Positions 36,159-44,736 of a stretch of DNA of 64,000 bases are shown piece by piece (within the stretch, counting starts at the first letter, position 1; each line of letters begins with the position of its first letter). Under the pieces are notes generated by a model, which did not search any database, was not told the origin of the DNA, and worked only from the letters and a program-made list of their open reading frames with translations. The DNA is from Bradyrhizobium semiaridum (GTDB taxonomy: Bacteria; Pseudomonadota; Alphaproteobacteria; Rhizobiales; Xanthobacteraceae). Made by a program: the position numbers and the translations under genes. The stretch lies in the NCBI RefSeq assembly GCF_020329505.1, contig NZ_JAGKJJ010000017.1:1-64000 (forward strand), given 5' to 3'.

Positions 36159-36653
36159 CTAGAGCGAGCGGCTGACGGCGATCGGCCGCATGTTGCGCGG
36201 GCCCGGCGTCGCGCGCTGGCCGGTCGCGGTGTAGGTGTTGGGGATGTTGCGGCGCTGCACCTCGGCGTTGACGCCGCGCACGATTCCCTCGGAGACCGCG
36301 TGCGCGGTTGCCAGCACCGTCAAATTGACCTGAAGCATCGCGCGGAACGTGTCGTGATGGCGCCGCAGCGTCGCCAGCAGCTCGGGCTCGGTCTGCGACA
36401 GCAGCTTCTGCATCGCCTTCAGATGCTCCACCGCGAGCATGTAGCGGCGCGACAGCTCCGACTTCTGCGCCTCGAGCTGCATGCCGTCGCGGATCTTGCC
36501 GGCGCGGACGAACTCGGTCTCACGTTCGATCACGGCGAGCAGTCCGCTCATCACCTCGGTGAGCTCGTGGGCGAGCCGTGCGACGTCTGGATGCGTCGAC
36601 GCCATCGGCCGTGCGGGGGCGGAGGCTGGCCGCTGCTGTGGACGCTGGTTCAT
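36159..36653 (-). CDS. flgN: Flagellar protein FlgN (FlbY-like)
   Basis: 164 residues, mostly helical: ELTEVMSGLLAVIERETEFV then KIRDGMQLEAQKSELSRRYML. This is the layout of FlgN, the export chaperone for FlgK/FlgL, and corresponds to FlbY of Caulobacter in gene order. Follows flgJ by 22 bases; GAGGAG precedes the ATG. Confidence 0.8.
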   Translation of the reverse strand: MNQRPQQRPASAPARPMASTHPDVARLAHELTEVMSGLLAVIERETEFVRAGKIRDGMQLEAQKSELSRRYMLAVEHLKAMQKLLSQTEPELLATLRRHHDTFRAMLQVNLTVLATAHAVSEGIVRGVNAEVQRRNIPNTYTATGQRATPGPRNMRPIAVSRSL

Positions 36654-36675
36654 CACGCTTCTCCTCTGAGCGAAG

Positions 36676-37032
36676 TCAGCTCTTGTTCGCCTGCTGCAGG
36701 ATCAGCGAGCGGAACACGTCGCTGGAAATGCCGACGCCGCCGGCCTTGGCGAAGTTCTTGGCATACTGGTCGGTCAGCATCGATCGCCACACGCCGGTGC
36801 CGACGGTGTCGCCGAACGGGCCGTCGCCCTTCACGCCGGTCGTCATCTGCGAGAACATCGAGTTCAGGAACATCGATTCGAAATCGGTGGCGGTGGCTTT
36901 CGCCTTGGCCTGAGCCTGCGGCGACACCTTCTTCAGCGCGTCCTGCAGCACCGGATCGGGGCGGCCGTTGAACATCGGCATCATCGCGTTCTTCAGCATG
37001 CTGCCGGTGGTGCTGTTGACCAGGCTTCCCAT
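36676..37032 (-). CDS. flgJ: Rod-binding protein FlgJ (CheL-like, no hydrolase domain)
   Basis: 118 residues. The ATDFESMFLNSMFSQMTTGV and GTGVWRSMLTDQYAKNFA motifs are the rod-binding domain of FlgJ. The peptidoglycan-hydrolase half of enteric FlgJ is absent, as in other alphaproteobacteria (CheL). Its ATG shares one base with the flgI stop (TGATG), so it is coupled to flgI. Confidence 0.88.
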   Translation of the reverse strand: MGSLVNSTTGSMLKNAMMPMFNGRPDPVLQDALKKVSPQAQAKAKATATDFESMFLNSMFSQMTTGVKGDGPFGDTVGTGVWRSMLTDQYAKNFAKAGGVGISSDVFRSLILQQANKS

Positions 37033-38156
37033 CACATCACCTCGATGTCGGCTTCGATCGCGCCGGCGGCCTTGATCGCCTGCAGGATACTGATCAGGTC
37101 GCGCGGCCCGATGCCGAGGCCGTTGAGGCCGTCGACGAGCTGCTGCAGCGAGACGCCGCTCTTGACGACCGCGAATTTCTTGCCGTCCTCGGTGACCTGC
37201 ACGCTGCTGCGCGGCGTCACCACGGTGCGGCCGCGCGACAGCGGATTGGGCTGGCTGACCTGCGGGCTCTCGGAGATCGTGACGGTGAGATTGCCCTGGG
37301 CGACCGCAACGGTGGCGACGCGGACGTCGCGGCCCATCACGATGATGCCGGAGCGTTCATCGATCACGATCTTGGCGGCGAGATCCGGATCGACCTGCAA
37401 CTGCTCGATCTCGGTCAGGAAGGCGACGACGTTGCCCTTGAACTCCGGCGGGATCGAGAGCTGCACCGTGGAGGGATCGAGCGGCTCGGCGGTCTTGACG
37501 CCGAGATAGTCGTTGACCGCGGCGGCGATGCGCTTGGCGGTGGTGAAGTCCGCGTTGCGCAGCGCGAGGCGCACGTTCGGCAGCCGGTTCAGCGCGAACT
37601 CGATCTCGCGTTCGATGATGGCGCCGTTGGCGATGCGGCCGACCGTCGGCACGCCGCGCACCACCTTGGCGGCCTCGCCTTCGGCGTTGAAGCCGGAAAT
37701 CGCGAGCGTGCCCTGCGCCACCGCATAGACGTTGCCGTCGGCGCCGAGCAGGGGAGTGACGAGCAGAGTGCCGCCGCGCAAATCCTTGGCATCACCGAGC
37801 GCGGACACCGTGACGTCCATGCGGGTGCCCTGAGTCCCGAACGGCGGCAAATTGCCGGTCACCATCACGGCGGCGACGTTGCCGGTACGGATGGTGGCGC
37901 CGCGGATGTTGACGCCCATGCGCTCGAGCATCGCCTGCAGCGACTGCTTGGTGAAGGGGATGTTGTTGAGCGTGTCGCCGGTGCCGTTGAGGCCGACCAC
38001 GAGACCGTAGCCGATCAGCTGGTTCTGGCGTACGCCCTCGATATTGGCGAGGTCCTTGATCCGCGACGTCGCGCCAGCCGGCATGGCGGATGCCGCCAGC
38101 GTCAGCAGCGCTGCGCAGGCGATCGCGAACAGTCTTGCGGTGCGGATGCCGGGCAT
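37032..38156 (-). CDS. flgI: Flagellar P-ring protein FlgI
   Basis: 374 residues with a signal peptide (about residues 1-29, ending AGATS). Core motifs RIKDLANIEGVRQNQLIGYG and GLNGTGDTL are strongly conserved in FlgI, the periplasmic P-ring subunit around the rod. The ATG at 38156 has GGGGAGCATCGGG upstream and gives a normal signal; the ATG at 38204 is an alternative. Behind a sigma-54-type promoter. Confidence 0.95.
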   Translation of the reverse strand: MPGIRTARLFAIACAALLTLAASAMPAGATSRIKDLANIEGVRQNQLIGYGLVVGLNGTGDTLNNIPFTKQSLQAMLERMGVNIRGATIRTGNVAAVMVTGNLPPFGTQGTRMDVTVSALGDAKDLRGGTLLVTPLLGADGNVYAVAQGTLAISGFNAEGEAAKVVRGVPTVGRIANGAIIEREIEFALNRLPNVRLALRNADFTTAKRIAAAVNDYLGVKTAEPLDPSTVQLSIPPEFKGNVVAFLTEIEQLQVDPDLAAKIVIDERSGIIVMGRDVRVATVAVAQGNLTVTISESPQVSQPNPLSRGRTVVTPRSSVQVTEDGKKFAVVKSGVSLQQLVDGLNGLGIGPRDLISILQAIKAAGAIEADIEVM

Positions 38157-38226
38157 CCCGATGCTCCCCTCGAACTTCACTGGCGGATTGCGCGACACTC
38201 CCATGACGGCGATCCGCGATTAACCA

Positions 38227-38242
38227 TGCGAGCCCCGTGCCA
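38227..38242 (-). promoter_or_regulatory. Sigma-54-type promoter upstream of flgI
   Basis: On the minus strand, TGGCACGGGGCTCGCA has the invariant -24 GG and -12 GC ten bases apart; TCGC replaces the preferred TTGC. It lies about 71 bases before the flgI start and is one of four such sites by flagellar or putative flagellar genes. Confidence 0.75.
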
Positions 38243-38422
38243 TCACCCTTCTCTGGCGCAATATGTTGATAGCTTTATCGAAATTGTCGGTTCGCCGTTT
38301 TGCTGCGGTTTGACAGGGTGCGCGAAACTGCCGTGCGGCGGCAGAAATTGCCGGGTCGTTTACGCATCATTAACCATAAGGCGGCGATGCTCGCGGCAAT
38401 CAGGCCTTACTGGATCAGCACG

Positions 38423-38836
38423 ATGCGCATCTACGGACCGAACGGCACCATGGTGGGCGCGCCCAGCGGCCCGGCGCGCCGCGCCGCGTCGGGCGGCTTC
38501 GCGCTGCCGGACGCGACCTCGGCGCAAGAGGAAGTCCGCTCCGCCACCGCGCCGAAGGCCGCGGCGAGCATCGACGCGTTGCTCGCGCTGCAAGGCGTCG
38601 AAGATCCGACCGAACGCCGCAAGCGCTCGGTCGCGCGCGGCAAGGGCGCGCTCGACGTGCTCGACGAGCTCAAGCTCGGGCTGCTCTCCGGCAGCTTCGA
38701 TGCCGGCACGGTGAACCGGCTGCGCGATGCCGCAGCCAGCCTGAAGGAATCCTCCGGCGATCGCGGCCTCGATGCGGTGCTCGGCGAGATCGAGCTGCGA
38801 GTCGAGGTCGAACTCGCCAAGGCCGGGCAATACTGA
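38423..38836 (+). CDS. fliX: Flagellar assembly regulator FliX
   Basis: 137 residues from MRIYGPNGTMVGAPSGPARR. The opening and the EDPTERRKRSVARGKGALDV core are FliX-like. FliX couples early-structure assembly to the sigma-54 activator FlbD in Caulobacter. It is divergent from flgI; an upstream in-frame ATG would add 41 unlike residues. Convergent with an HxlR regulator by a four-base gap. Confidence 0.9.
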   Translation: MRIYGPNGTMVGAPSGPARRAASGGFALPDATSAQEEVRSATAPKAAASIDALLALQGVEDPTERRKRSVARGKGALDVLDELKLGLLSGSFDAGTVNRLRDAAASLKESSGDRGLDAVLGEIELRVEVELAKAGQY

Positions 38837-38840
38837 TCCC

Positions 38841-39227
38841 TTAAGCCGCGAGCTGCTTCTGCTGCGCATCGTAGCGGCGCTGCGCCGCCAGCACCTCCTT
38901 CAGGTTCTGCTCGGCCCAGTCGCGCAGCGGATCGACCGCTTCGGCGAGCGTCAGCCCGAGCGGCGTGATCGAATACTCCACCGTCACCGGAACGGTGGCG
39001 ATGGCGCGGCGGCGCAGCAGCCCGTCGCGTTCCAGGCTCTTCAGGACCTGCGACAGCATCTTCTGCGAGATTCCTTCAATTGCCCGTCGCAACTGGTTGA
39101 AGCGCATCGGCTCGCCGCGCAGCAGCAGCAGGATCAGCACCGCCCATTTGTCACCGACCCGGTCGAGGATCTGGCGCGTCGGGCATTTCGCCGAATAGGC
39201 ATCCGGCTTCAGGCTTGCGGCTTTCAT
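38841..39227 (-). CDS. HxlR-family transcription regulator
   Basis: 128 residues. CPTRQILDRVGDKWAVLILL followed by MRFNQLRRAIEGISQKMLSQ and LKSLERDGLLRRR is the winged helix of the HxlR family, which often sense reactive or toxic compounds and repress an adjacent oxidoreductase. Here the divergent gene at 39333 is such an oxidoreductase. The ATG at 39227 has GGAG seven bases upstream; a GTG nine bases earlier is possible. Confidence 0.85.
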   Translation of the reverse strand: MKAASLKPDAYSAKCPTRQILDRVGDKWAVLILLLLRGEPMRFNQLRRAIEGISQKMLSQVLKSLERDGLLRRRAIATVPVTVEYSITPLGLTLAEAVDPLRDWAEQNLKEVLAAQRRYDAQQKQLAA

Positions 39228-39332
39228 CGCGGTCACTCCGGCGTAATCAGGTGAGGCAAAAGTGCGTTCTTCACACCTACATCCGTTTCGCTATCTAGTC
39301 ACCATCGGAAACCAAGTATTCGGAGCTATCTG

Positions 39333-39943
39333 ATGAAGATCGCCATCGCCGGCGCATCCGGCCGCGCCGGCTCGCGCATCACGGCGGAACTCGCCCGCCG
39401 CGGCCACGCCGTCACCGCCATCGCCCGCAACCCGGAGAAGATCGCTGCCCTGCCCAACGTCACCGCCAAAAAAGCGACGTGTTCGACCAGGCCGGGCTCG
39501 CCGCGCTGTGGGCCGGCCATGACGCCGCGATCAGCTCGGTCCACTTCCTGGCCAGCGACCTGGCCAGGCTGATCGGGGCCGCCAAGGCGTCCGGCGTCGG
39601 CCGCTACCTCGTCGTCGGCGGCGCAGGCAGCCTCGAGGTCGCTCCCGGCGTCCGGCTGGTGACGACGCCCGACTTCCCGGCCCGGTACAAGGCCGAGGCC
39701 GAGAAGGGCGCGGCCTTCCTCGACCTGTTGCGGCAAGAAAAGGAGCTGAACTGGACCTTCCTGTCGCCCTCGGCCCTGTTCGTGGAGGGCGAGCGGACCG
39801 GCAAGTTCCGGCTCGGGACCGACCAGCTTCTGGCCGATCCGGCCGGAAAGAGCTGGATCTCGTTCGAGGACTTCGCAGTCGCACTCGCCGACGAAATCGA
39901 GCGGCCGGGCCACCTGCGCCAGCGTTTCACGGTCGGCTATTGA
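39333..39943 (+). pseudogene. NAD(P)H-binding oxidoreductase, single-base frameshift
   Basis: Two frames together give a normal short NAD(P)H-binding (NmrA-like) protein. The first reads MKIAIAGASGRAGSRITAEL to KIAALPNVTAKK (39333-39473) and the second continues DVFDQAGLAALWAGHDAAIS to the stop at 39943. The break is at a run of six A (39468-39473) followed by GCG. One additional A or G there restores the frame. The reading GASGRAGS is the nucleotide-binding motif. Divergent from an HxlR regulator, the usual pairing. It could be a sequencing/assembly error, a homopolymer-mediated inactivation or slippage. Confidence 0.75.
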
Positions 39944-40026
39944 GGGGCCGGGCTGTCCCCGGTCGGGCCGGATAAGTTTGCCTGTGCAAGGCCTTGGGGG
40001 CGGCCCGCCTTTCCTGGTTGCAGATA

Positions 40027-40055
40027 TTGTCTGTCACAAGACGTGGCTATATAAG
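40027..40055 (+). promoter_or_regulatory. Candidate sigma-70-type promoter of dksA
   Basis: TTGTCT (40027-40032) and TATAAG (40050-40055) are 17 bases apart, in a short gap before dksA. By eye only. Confidence 0.4.
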
Positions 40056-40107
40056 GCGCCGCGCGGAGGGGGCCCGTTCCCTCCGCCTGATAGGGACATG
40101 GCTGCCT

Positions 40108-40518
40108 TTGGAAAAGCTGAAGAACTACCGGCCGACTGAAAAAGAGCCTTTCATGAATGAGCGGCAGCGCGAATATTTCCGCGCCAAGCTGCTGGCCTGG
40201 AAGGACGAGATCCTCCGCGAATCGAAGATCACGCTGCAGACGCTGCAGGAAGAGAACGTCAATCATCCTGACCTCGCCGACCGCGCGTCCTCGGAAACGG
40301 ACCGTGCGATCGAGCTTCGTGCCCGTGACCGCCAGCGCAAGCTGATCTCCAAGATCGACGCGGCGCTGCAGCGGATCGAAGACAACACCTACGGCTATTG
40401 CGAAGAGACCGGCGAGCCGATTTCGCTGAAGCGGCTCGAAGCCCGTCCGATCGCAACGCTGTCGGTGGAGGCGCAGGAGCGTCACGAGAAGCGCGAGAAG
40501 GTGTATCGCGACGAATAG
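40108..40518 (+). CDS. dksA: RNA polymerase-binding transcription factor DksA
   Basis: 136 residues from a TTG (MEKLKNYRPTEKEPFMNERQ read with Met at the start). The coiled-coil tip region LADRASSETDRAIELRARDR and the C-terminal YGYCEETGEPISLKRLEARP identify DksA, the ppGpp-linked regulator that inserts in the RNA polymerase secondary channel. Only one of the four zinc-finger cysteines remains, as in other alphaproteobacterial DksA. The EKLKNYRPTEKEPF stretch upstream of the ATG at 40153 is conserved-looking, so the TTG is preferred. Confidence 0.93.
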   Translation: MEKLKNYRPTEKEPFMNERQREYFRAKLLAWKDEILRESKITLQTLQEENVNHPDLADRASSETDRAIELRARDRQRKLISKIDAALQRIEDNTYGYCEETGEPISLKRLEARPIATLSVEAQERHEKREKVYRDE

Positions 40519-40760
40519 TGGCGGCGCAACGCCACGCATTGCCTCCGGCGCGCGCCGCTAGTAGGTTCGCGCCGCCATGATGACACGTACTCTCAGCATC
40601 GCCGCGGTCTTCTTCCTGGGCTGCTGATTCCGCTTCCTATTGGGAGCGCTGATTGGCCCCGCGGCTTCGCGCCCCGGGAAATTCCAGTGGAAACCGAAAT
40701 GAGCCGGCCCAGGTTCCGCGCAGCGCGGGCCGACGGCTGGCGACAGCGTGAGAGATCATC

Positions 40761-41567
40761 ATGACTGATCCAGACGACGCGCGTGCGCTTGATGCCGCGC
40801 AAATTCAGCAATTCATCGAACAGGGCTTTGTCAGGATCGACAACGCCTTTCCCCGTGAGCTTGCCGAGCAGGGCCGCGCCATCATGTGGAGCGACCTGCC
40901 GTGTCGCGAGCACGATCCCTCGACCTGGAGACAGCCCGTGATCCGGTTGCCCGGCTATGGCGGGGAGCCGTTCCGGCAGGCGATCAACACGCCGGTGCTG
41001 CTTCGGGCCTTCGACCAGATCGCGGGCCCCGGACGTTGGCGGCCACGGGAGAACATCGGAACCTTTCCGGTCAGGTTCCCGCATCCGGACGATCCCGGCG
41101 ATGCCGGCTGGCATGTCGATGTCAGCTTCCCCGGCGACGATTGCGATCCGAACGAGCGGAGCGACTTCTCCGCCTGGCGGGTCAACATCGTCTCGCGCGG
41201 CCGGGCGCTGCTGATGCTGTTCCTGTTCTCCGACGTCGGTGAGGACGATGCGCCGACCCGGATCAGGATGGGCTCGCATCTGCCGATGGCCCGCTATCTG
41301 GCGCCGGCCGGCGAGGCGGGACGTTCGCGCATGGTGCTCGACGATGTCGGTGCCGATTGCGACGTCGCGGTGGCGACCGGCGCGGCGGGCACGGTCTATC
41401 TGTGCCATCCGTTCCTCGTGCACGCCGCGCAGCAGCACCGGGGCAAGACGCCGCGCTTCATGGCGCAGCCGGCTCTCGCTGCCGGCGAGCCGTACCGGCT
41501 CGTGCGGGGGGACGCAGCGTACTCGCCGGTGGAGATCGCGATCCGGCGGGCGCTCGGGATGGCGTGA
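40761..41567 (+). CDS. PhyH-type Fe(II)/2-oxoglutarate dioxygenase
   Basis: 268 residues. The iron ligands can be placed at His118/Asp120 (WHVDVSF) and His221 (HPFLVHAAQ), the layout of phytanoyl-CoA hydroxylase family enzymes. The substrate is unknown. No signal peptide. It is followed by repeat family C. Confidence 0.8.
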   Translation: MTDPDDARALDAAQIQQFIEQGFVRIDNAFPRELAEQGRAIMWSDLPCREHDPSTWRQPVIRLPGYGGEPFRQAINTPVLLRAFDQIAGPGRWRPRENIGTFPVRFPHPDDPGDAGWHVDVSFPGDDCDPNERSDFSAWRVNIVSRGRALLMLFLFSDVGEDDAPTRIRMGSHLPMARYLAPAGEAGRSRMVLDDVGADCDVAVATGAAGTVYLCHPFLVHAAQQHRGKTPRFMAQPALAAGEPYRLVRGDAAYSPVEIAIRRALGMA

Positions 41568-41762
41568 AGGTGCCGTTGGCTGTTCTTCACCTCGCACCGC
41601 TTGCGGGGAGAGGTCGGATTCGAGCGTAGCTCGAATCCGGGTGAGGGGGACTCTCCCGAATCAAACTCTCACCGTCCTCGCGGAGATCCCCTCATCCCGA
41701 CCTTCTCGCCGCACGCGGGGAGAAGGAGAGCGGCAGTCTACGCTGCCGCATCTCGACATCCC
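41568..41762. repeat. Composite palindromic repeat (family C)
   Basis: This 195-base gap contains cgcaccgcttgcggggagag, the palindrome ggattcgagcgtagctcgaatcc (41616-41638), and further opposing copies of a CTCTCCCCGC-like motif. It resembles the repeats at 6606-6740 and 20990-21110. No gene is supported here. Confidence 0.7.
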
Positions 41763-42190
41763 TCAGCTGATTCCGTTACCGAGCGCGGTCTCGCCGGTCA
41801 CCGCGCTGTGGCGCACGCCGTGCTCTTTCGACCACAGCAGCAATTCCCGAAACGCCGGCGTCAGGCCCAGGCCGCATCAGTCAGCTCGTAGGCGACCTGC
41901 AGCGGCTTCTCGGCGAGCACTCGGCGCGATATCAGACCGTCGCGCTCGAGCTCGCGCAGTTGCGCGGTCAGCATGTGCTGGGTGATCGGCGCCAGCGCGC
42001 GGCGCAGCGCGCCGAAGCGGACGCCGCCATGCATCAGCGTAAACAGAATCTCGAGCTTCCATTTGCCGCCCAGCGCGTGGATGGCGTGCTTGAATTCGAC
42101 GAGCGTCGCGGGATCGGCGCCACAACTCGCGCAGTCGCCGCCGTCACGCATATCGGTAGTATTGTTTTCCATACCGGTCTCGAAATTCAT
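41763..42190 (-). pseudogene. HxlR-family regulator, frameshifted near its C-terminus
   Basis: The first 109 codons read a normal HxlR N-terminus and winged helix: MNFETGMENNTTDMRDGGDC, then FKHAIHALGGKWKLEILFTL and ITQHMLTAQLRELERDGLIS. The frame then ends at a stop after AYELTDAAWA. Moving back one base restores GLTPAFRELLLWSKEHGVRH to a stop at 41763, which fits the HxlR C-terminal helix. The change is one G short in a GGG run near 41861-41866 (plus strand CCC). The gene is divergent from a dihydroflavonol-reductase-like gene. As for the 39333 gene, a read error is possible. Confidence 0.75.
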
Positions 42191-42288
42191 TCTACTTGCC
42201 CCGGCTCAGATAGTGACCAGATGCGGCCAGTGCAGGGTGGGCGGCGCGATTTCCGTGCCGCTCCTGAACCATGGAGAAGGGCGACGAC

Positions 42289-43317
42289 ATGAGCACGGTT
42301 TTGGTCACGGGCGGCTCCGGATTTATCGGTGTACACACCATCCTGCAGCTGCTTGCCGCCGGACACGCGGTGCGGACCACGGTGCGCAATCCCGTCCGCA
42401 ATGCCGACGTGATCGCGATGCTGCGCGAGGGCGGCGCGGTTGCGCCCGAAAGCGTCGGCTTCGTCACCGCCGATCTGACGCGCGATGACGGCTGGCGCGA
42501 GGCGGCGGCCGGCTGCGACTACGTGCTGCATGTCGCTTCGCCGCTCGGCGCCCACATGCCCGCGGACGACAACGAGCTGATCATTCCGGCGCGCGAAGGC
42601 ACCTTGCGCGTGCTGCGCGCGGCGCGCGAGGCGGGCGTCAGGCGCGTCGTGCTGACCTCGTCGTTCGCCGCGATCGGCTACGGCCATCCGCCGCGCACGA
42701 CGCCGTTCGACGAGACGGTATGGAGCAATCTCGATAGCGGCGACGTGCAGGCCTATCCGAAGTCGAAGACGCTGGCCGAGCGGGCCGCCTGGGACTTTGT
42801 CGCGCGCGAGGGAGGCGGCCTCGAGCTCGCGGCGGTCAATCCTACCGCCGTGTTCGGGCCGGCGCTGGGTCCGGACTTCTCGGAATCGCTCGGCATCGTC
42901 AAGGCGCTGCTCGACGGTGCGATGCCGGCGGTGCCGCGCATCCATTTCGGTCTCGTCGACGTGCGCGACGTCGCCGACCTGCACCTGCGCGCGATGACCT
43001 CGCCCAAGGCCGCCGGCGAGCGGTTCCTCGCAGTGTCCGGGGAGCCCATGTCGATCCTCGAGATCGCCCGCGTGCTGCGGGCAACGCTCGGCGGCAAGGC
43101 GCGGCGTGTGCCGCGGTTCCAGGCGCCGGACTGGCTGATGCGGATCGCCGCCCGGCGCAACCCGATGGCCCGCGCGGCGCTGCCGTTGCTCGGCAAGGTC
43201 AGGCGCTCGACCAGCGCCAAGGCGCAGAAGCTGCTCGGCTGGCGTCCCCGCGGCAATGAGGAGATGATTGTGGCGACTGCGGAGAGCCTGATCCGGCTCG
43301 GCCTCGTCAAGGCGTGA
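42289..43317 (+). CDS. NAD-dependent epimerase/dihydroflavonol-reductase-like protein
   Basis: 342 residues. The nucleotide-binding motif is TGGSGFIG at about residues 7-14, and the extended SDR catalytic YxxxK appears as AYPKSKTLAE near residue 150. The HVASPLG and VNPTAVFGPALG segments fit dihydroflavonol 4-reductase/cinnamyl-CoA-reductase-like enzymes that reduce carbonyls with NADPH. AAGGG lies seven bases before the chosen ATG (42289); an upstream ATG at 42271 would start inside that ribosome-binding site. Confidence 0.85.
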   Translation: MSTVLVTGGSGFIGVHTILQLLAAGHAVRTTVRNPVRNADVIAMLREGGAVAPESVGFVTADLTRDDGWREAAAGCDYVLHVASPLGAHMPADDNELIIPAREGTLRVLRAAREAGVRRVVLTSSFAAIGYGHPPRTTPFDETVWSNLDSGDVQAYPKSKTLAERAAWDFVAREGGGLELAAVNPTAVFGPALGPDFSESLGIVKALLDGAMPAVPRIHFGLVDVRDVADLHLRAMTSPKAAGERFLAVSGEPMSILEIARVLRATLGGKARRVPRFQAPDWLMRIAARRNPMARAALPLLGKVRRSTSAKAQKLLGWRPRGNEEMIVATAESLIRLGLVKA

Positions 43318-43405
43318 CGGCGCGGCGCGACCGGCGCGCTTGCCAGATGCCTCCGCGGGTGCTGAATTGCCGCCAGCAAACACAAGCAACAGGGAGGCTG
43401 CGGCC

Positions 43406-44191
43406 ATGGACAGGGTCCTCGCGGCGGCAAAGGCGATCGCCGCCGCACGCCGCAGCAACGCGCCGCTGAAGGCGCTCACGAAGGACATCGTGCCGCGCGA
43501 CGAAGCCGAAGGCTATCAGGTGCAGCGCGCGCTGCACGATCTGCTGCAAGGCCAGATCGGCAACCTCGTCGGCTACAAGATCGGCTGCACCAGCGCTGTC
43601 ATGCAGGAGTACATCAACATTCCGCATCCGTGCGGCGGCGGCGTGTTCGAGAAGATGGTGCATGAGAGCGGCGTGAAGCTGCCGTTCGCCGATTTCGTCC
43701 ATGTCGGCGTCGAGTGCGAGATCGCGGTGCGGCTGGCGCGCAATCTCGCCGCCAGCGAGGCGCCGTTCACCGCCGAATGGGTCGGCGAGGCGATCGAGGC
43801 CTATTATCCCGCGATCGAGATCGTCGACGACCGCTACGTCAAATGGGAGACGCTGGGCGCACCGACGCTGATCGCCGACGACTTCTTCGCCGCCGGCTGC
43901 GTGCTCGGCGAGGCGGTGCCGCGCATCACCGCGCCGGATCTGCGCGAGGTGACCGGACGCGCGCTGATCAACGGCAAGGAAGAGGGCCGCGGCACCGGCG
44001 CCGACGTGCTCGGCCATCCGCACAACGCGCTCGCCTGGCTCGCCAATCATCTCGCCGCCGAAGGCCGCGGCCTGCACGCCGGCCAGATCGTGCTGACCGG
44101 CAGCCTGGTCAAGACGGTGTGGCTGAAGGCCGGCGATGCGGTCGTGATGGAGCTCGAGGGCCTCGGCAAGGTGGAGGCGACGTTCACGTAG
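43406..44191 (+). CDS. 2-keto-4-pentenoate hydratase-like protein
   Basis: 261 residues from MDRVLAAAKAIAAARRSNAP. The GYKIGCTSAVMQEYINIPHP segment and the ECEIAVRLARNL/YPAIEIVDDRY/ADDFFAAG series match the FAH-like hydratase/decarboxylase family (MhpD group), which adds water to 2-hydroxypenta-2,4-dienoate in aromatic meta-cleavage pathways. Acidic metal-binding residues are present in VECEIA. GGAGG precedes the ATG. It follows the oxidoreductase by about 90 bases and may be co-transcribed. Confidence 0.85.
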   Translation: MDRVLAAAKAIAAARRSNAPLKALTKDIVPRDEAEGYQVQRALHDLLQGQIGNLVGYKIGCTSAVMQEYINIPHPCGGGVFEKMVHESGVKLPFADFVHVGVECEIAVRLARNLAASEAPFTAEWVGEAIEAYYPAIEIVDDRYVKWETLGAPTLIADDFFAAGCVLGEAVPRITAPDLREVTGRALINGKEEGRGTGADVLGHPHNALAWLANHLAAEGRGLHAGQIVLTGSLVKTVWLKAGDAVVMELEGLGKVEATFT

Positions 44192-44261
44192 CGCTGCGGC
44201 CAGATGGATTCCGGGCTCGCCGCTCTGCGCCGCCCCGGGAATGACGGACGGATCGTGACTG

Positions 44262-44400
44262 CATAGCCGGAAAGCTATGTAAAGCGGCTGGCTATGGAGA
44301 TCGCAGACGTCTGATGCTCATGATCCCCGCACCTCGATCTTGACCAGTTGACAAACCCATAGCTCTATGGCTATGAATTATCCATAGCCAACGGGTTATG
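44262..44400. promoter_or_regulatory. Cluster of CTATGG-type inverted repeats: likely ArsR operator
   Basis: CATAGC-N6-GCTATG (44262-44279), CCATAGCTCTATGG (44357-44370) and GGCTATG-N7-CATAGCC (44369-44375 with 44383-44389) lie before the ArsR gene, with further GGCTATGG half-sites. Repeated near-identical half-sites are typical of ArsR autoregulatory operators. Confidence 0.6.
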
Positions 44401-44736
44401 GATTTCCGGATGCCTGCCGCCGCCCACGACATCCTGTTTCGAACGCTCGCCGACCCGACCCGCCGGGCGATCTTCGAGCGGCTGTGCCGCGACGGCGAGC
44501 AGACCGTCGGGGGGCTGACGGCACAGGCCGGGATTTCGCAGCCGGCGGTGTCGAAACATCTCGGCGTGCTGAAGCAGGCCGGGCTGGTGCGCGACCGCCA
44601 CGAAGGCCGCCAGACGCATTACAGCGCCCAGCTCGGCGCGCTGTCGCCGCTGATCGACTGGACCAGCCGGATGGCCGGCTTCTGGCAGAACCGGTTCGAC
44701 CACCTCGAAGATCTCCTCAAAAGGATGGACCAATGA
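44398..44736 (+). CDS. ArsR-family transcription regulator
   Basis: 112 residues. LFRTLADPTRRAIFERLCRD and GISQPAVSKHLGVLKQAGLV are the ArsR winged helix. No cluster of metal-binding cysteines; with the downstream SRPBCC gene it fits the non-metal ArsR/AHSA1 pair common in alphaproteobacteria. The stop overlaps the next ATG (ATGA). The ATG at 44398 is used; one at 44410 is an alternative. Confidence 0.9.
   Translation: MDFRMPAAAHDILFRTLADPTRRAIFERLCRDGEQTVGGLTAQAGISQPAVSKHLGVLKQAGLVRDRHEGRQTHYSAQLGALSPLIDWTSRMAGFWQNRFDHLEDLLKRMDQ

Noticed and set aside
39467..39474. Programmed -1 frameshift at the A6G site
   Set aside because: The frame-zero phasing is GCC AAA AAA GCG, which is not the canonical X XXY YYZ arrangement, and no downstream stimulatory hairpin was identified; indel is simpler.
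40577..40627. 16-codon frame with a signal-like sequence (MMTRTLSIAAVFFLGC)
   Set aside because: Too short to support as a gene; may be a decayed exported-protein start.
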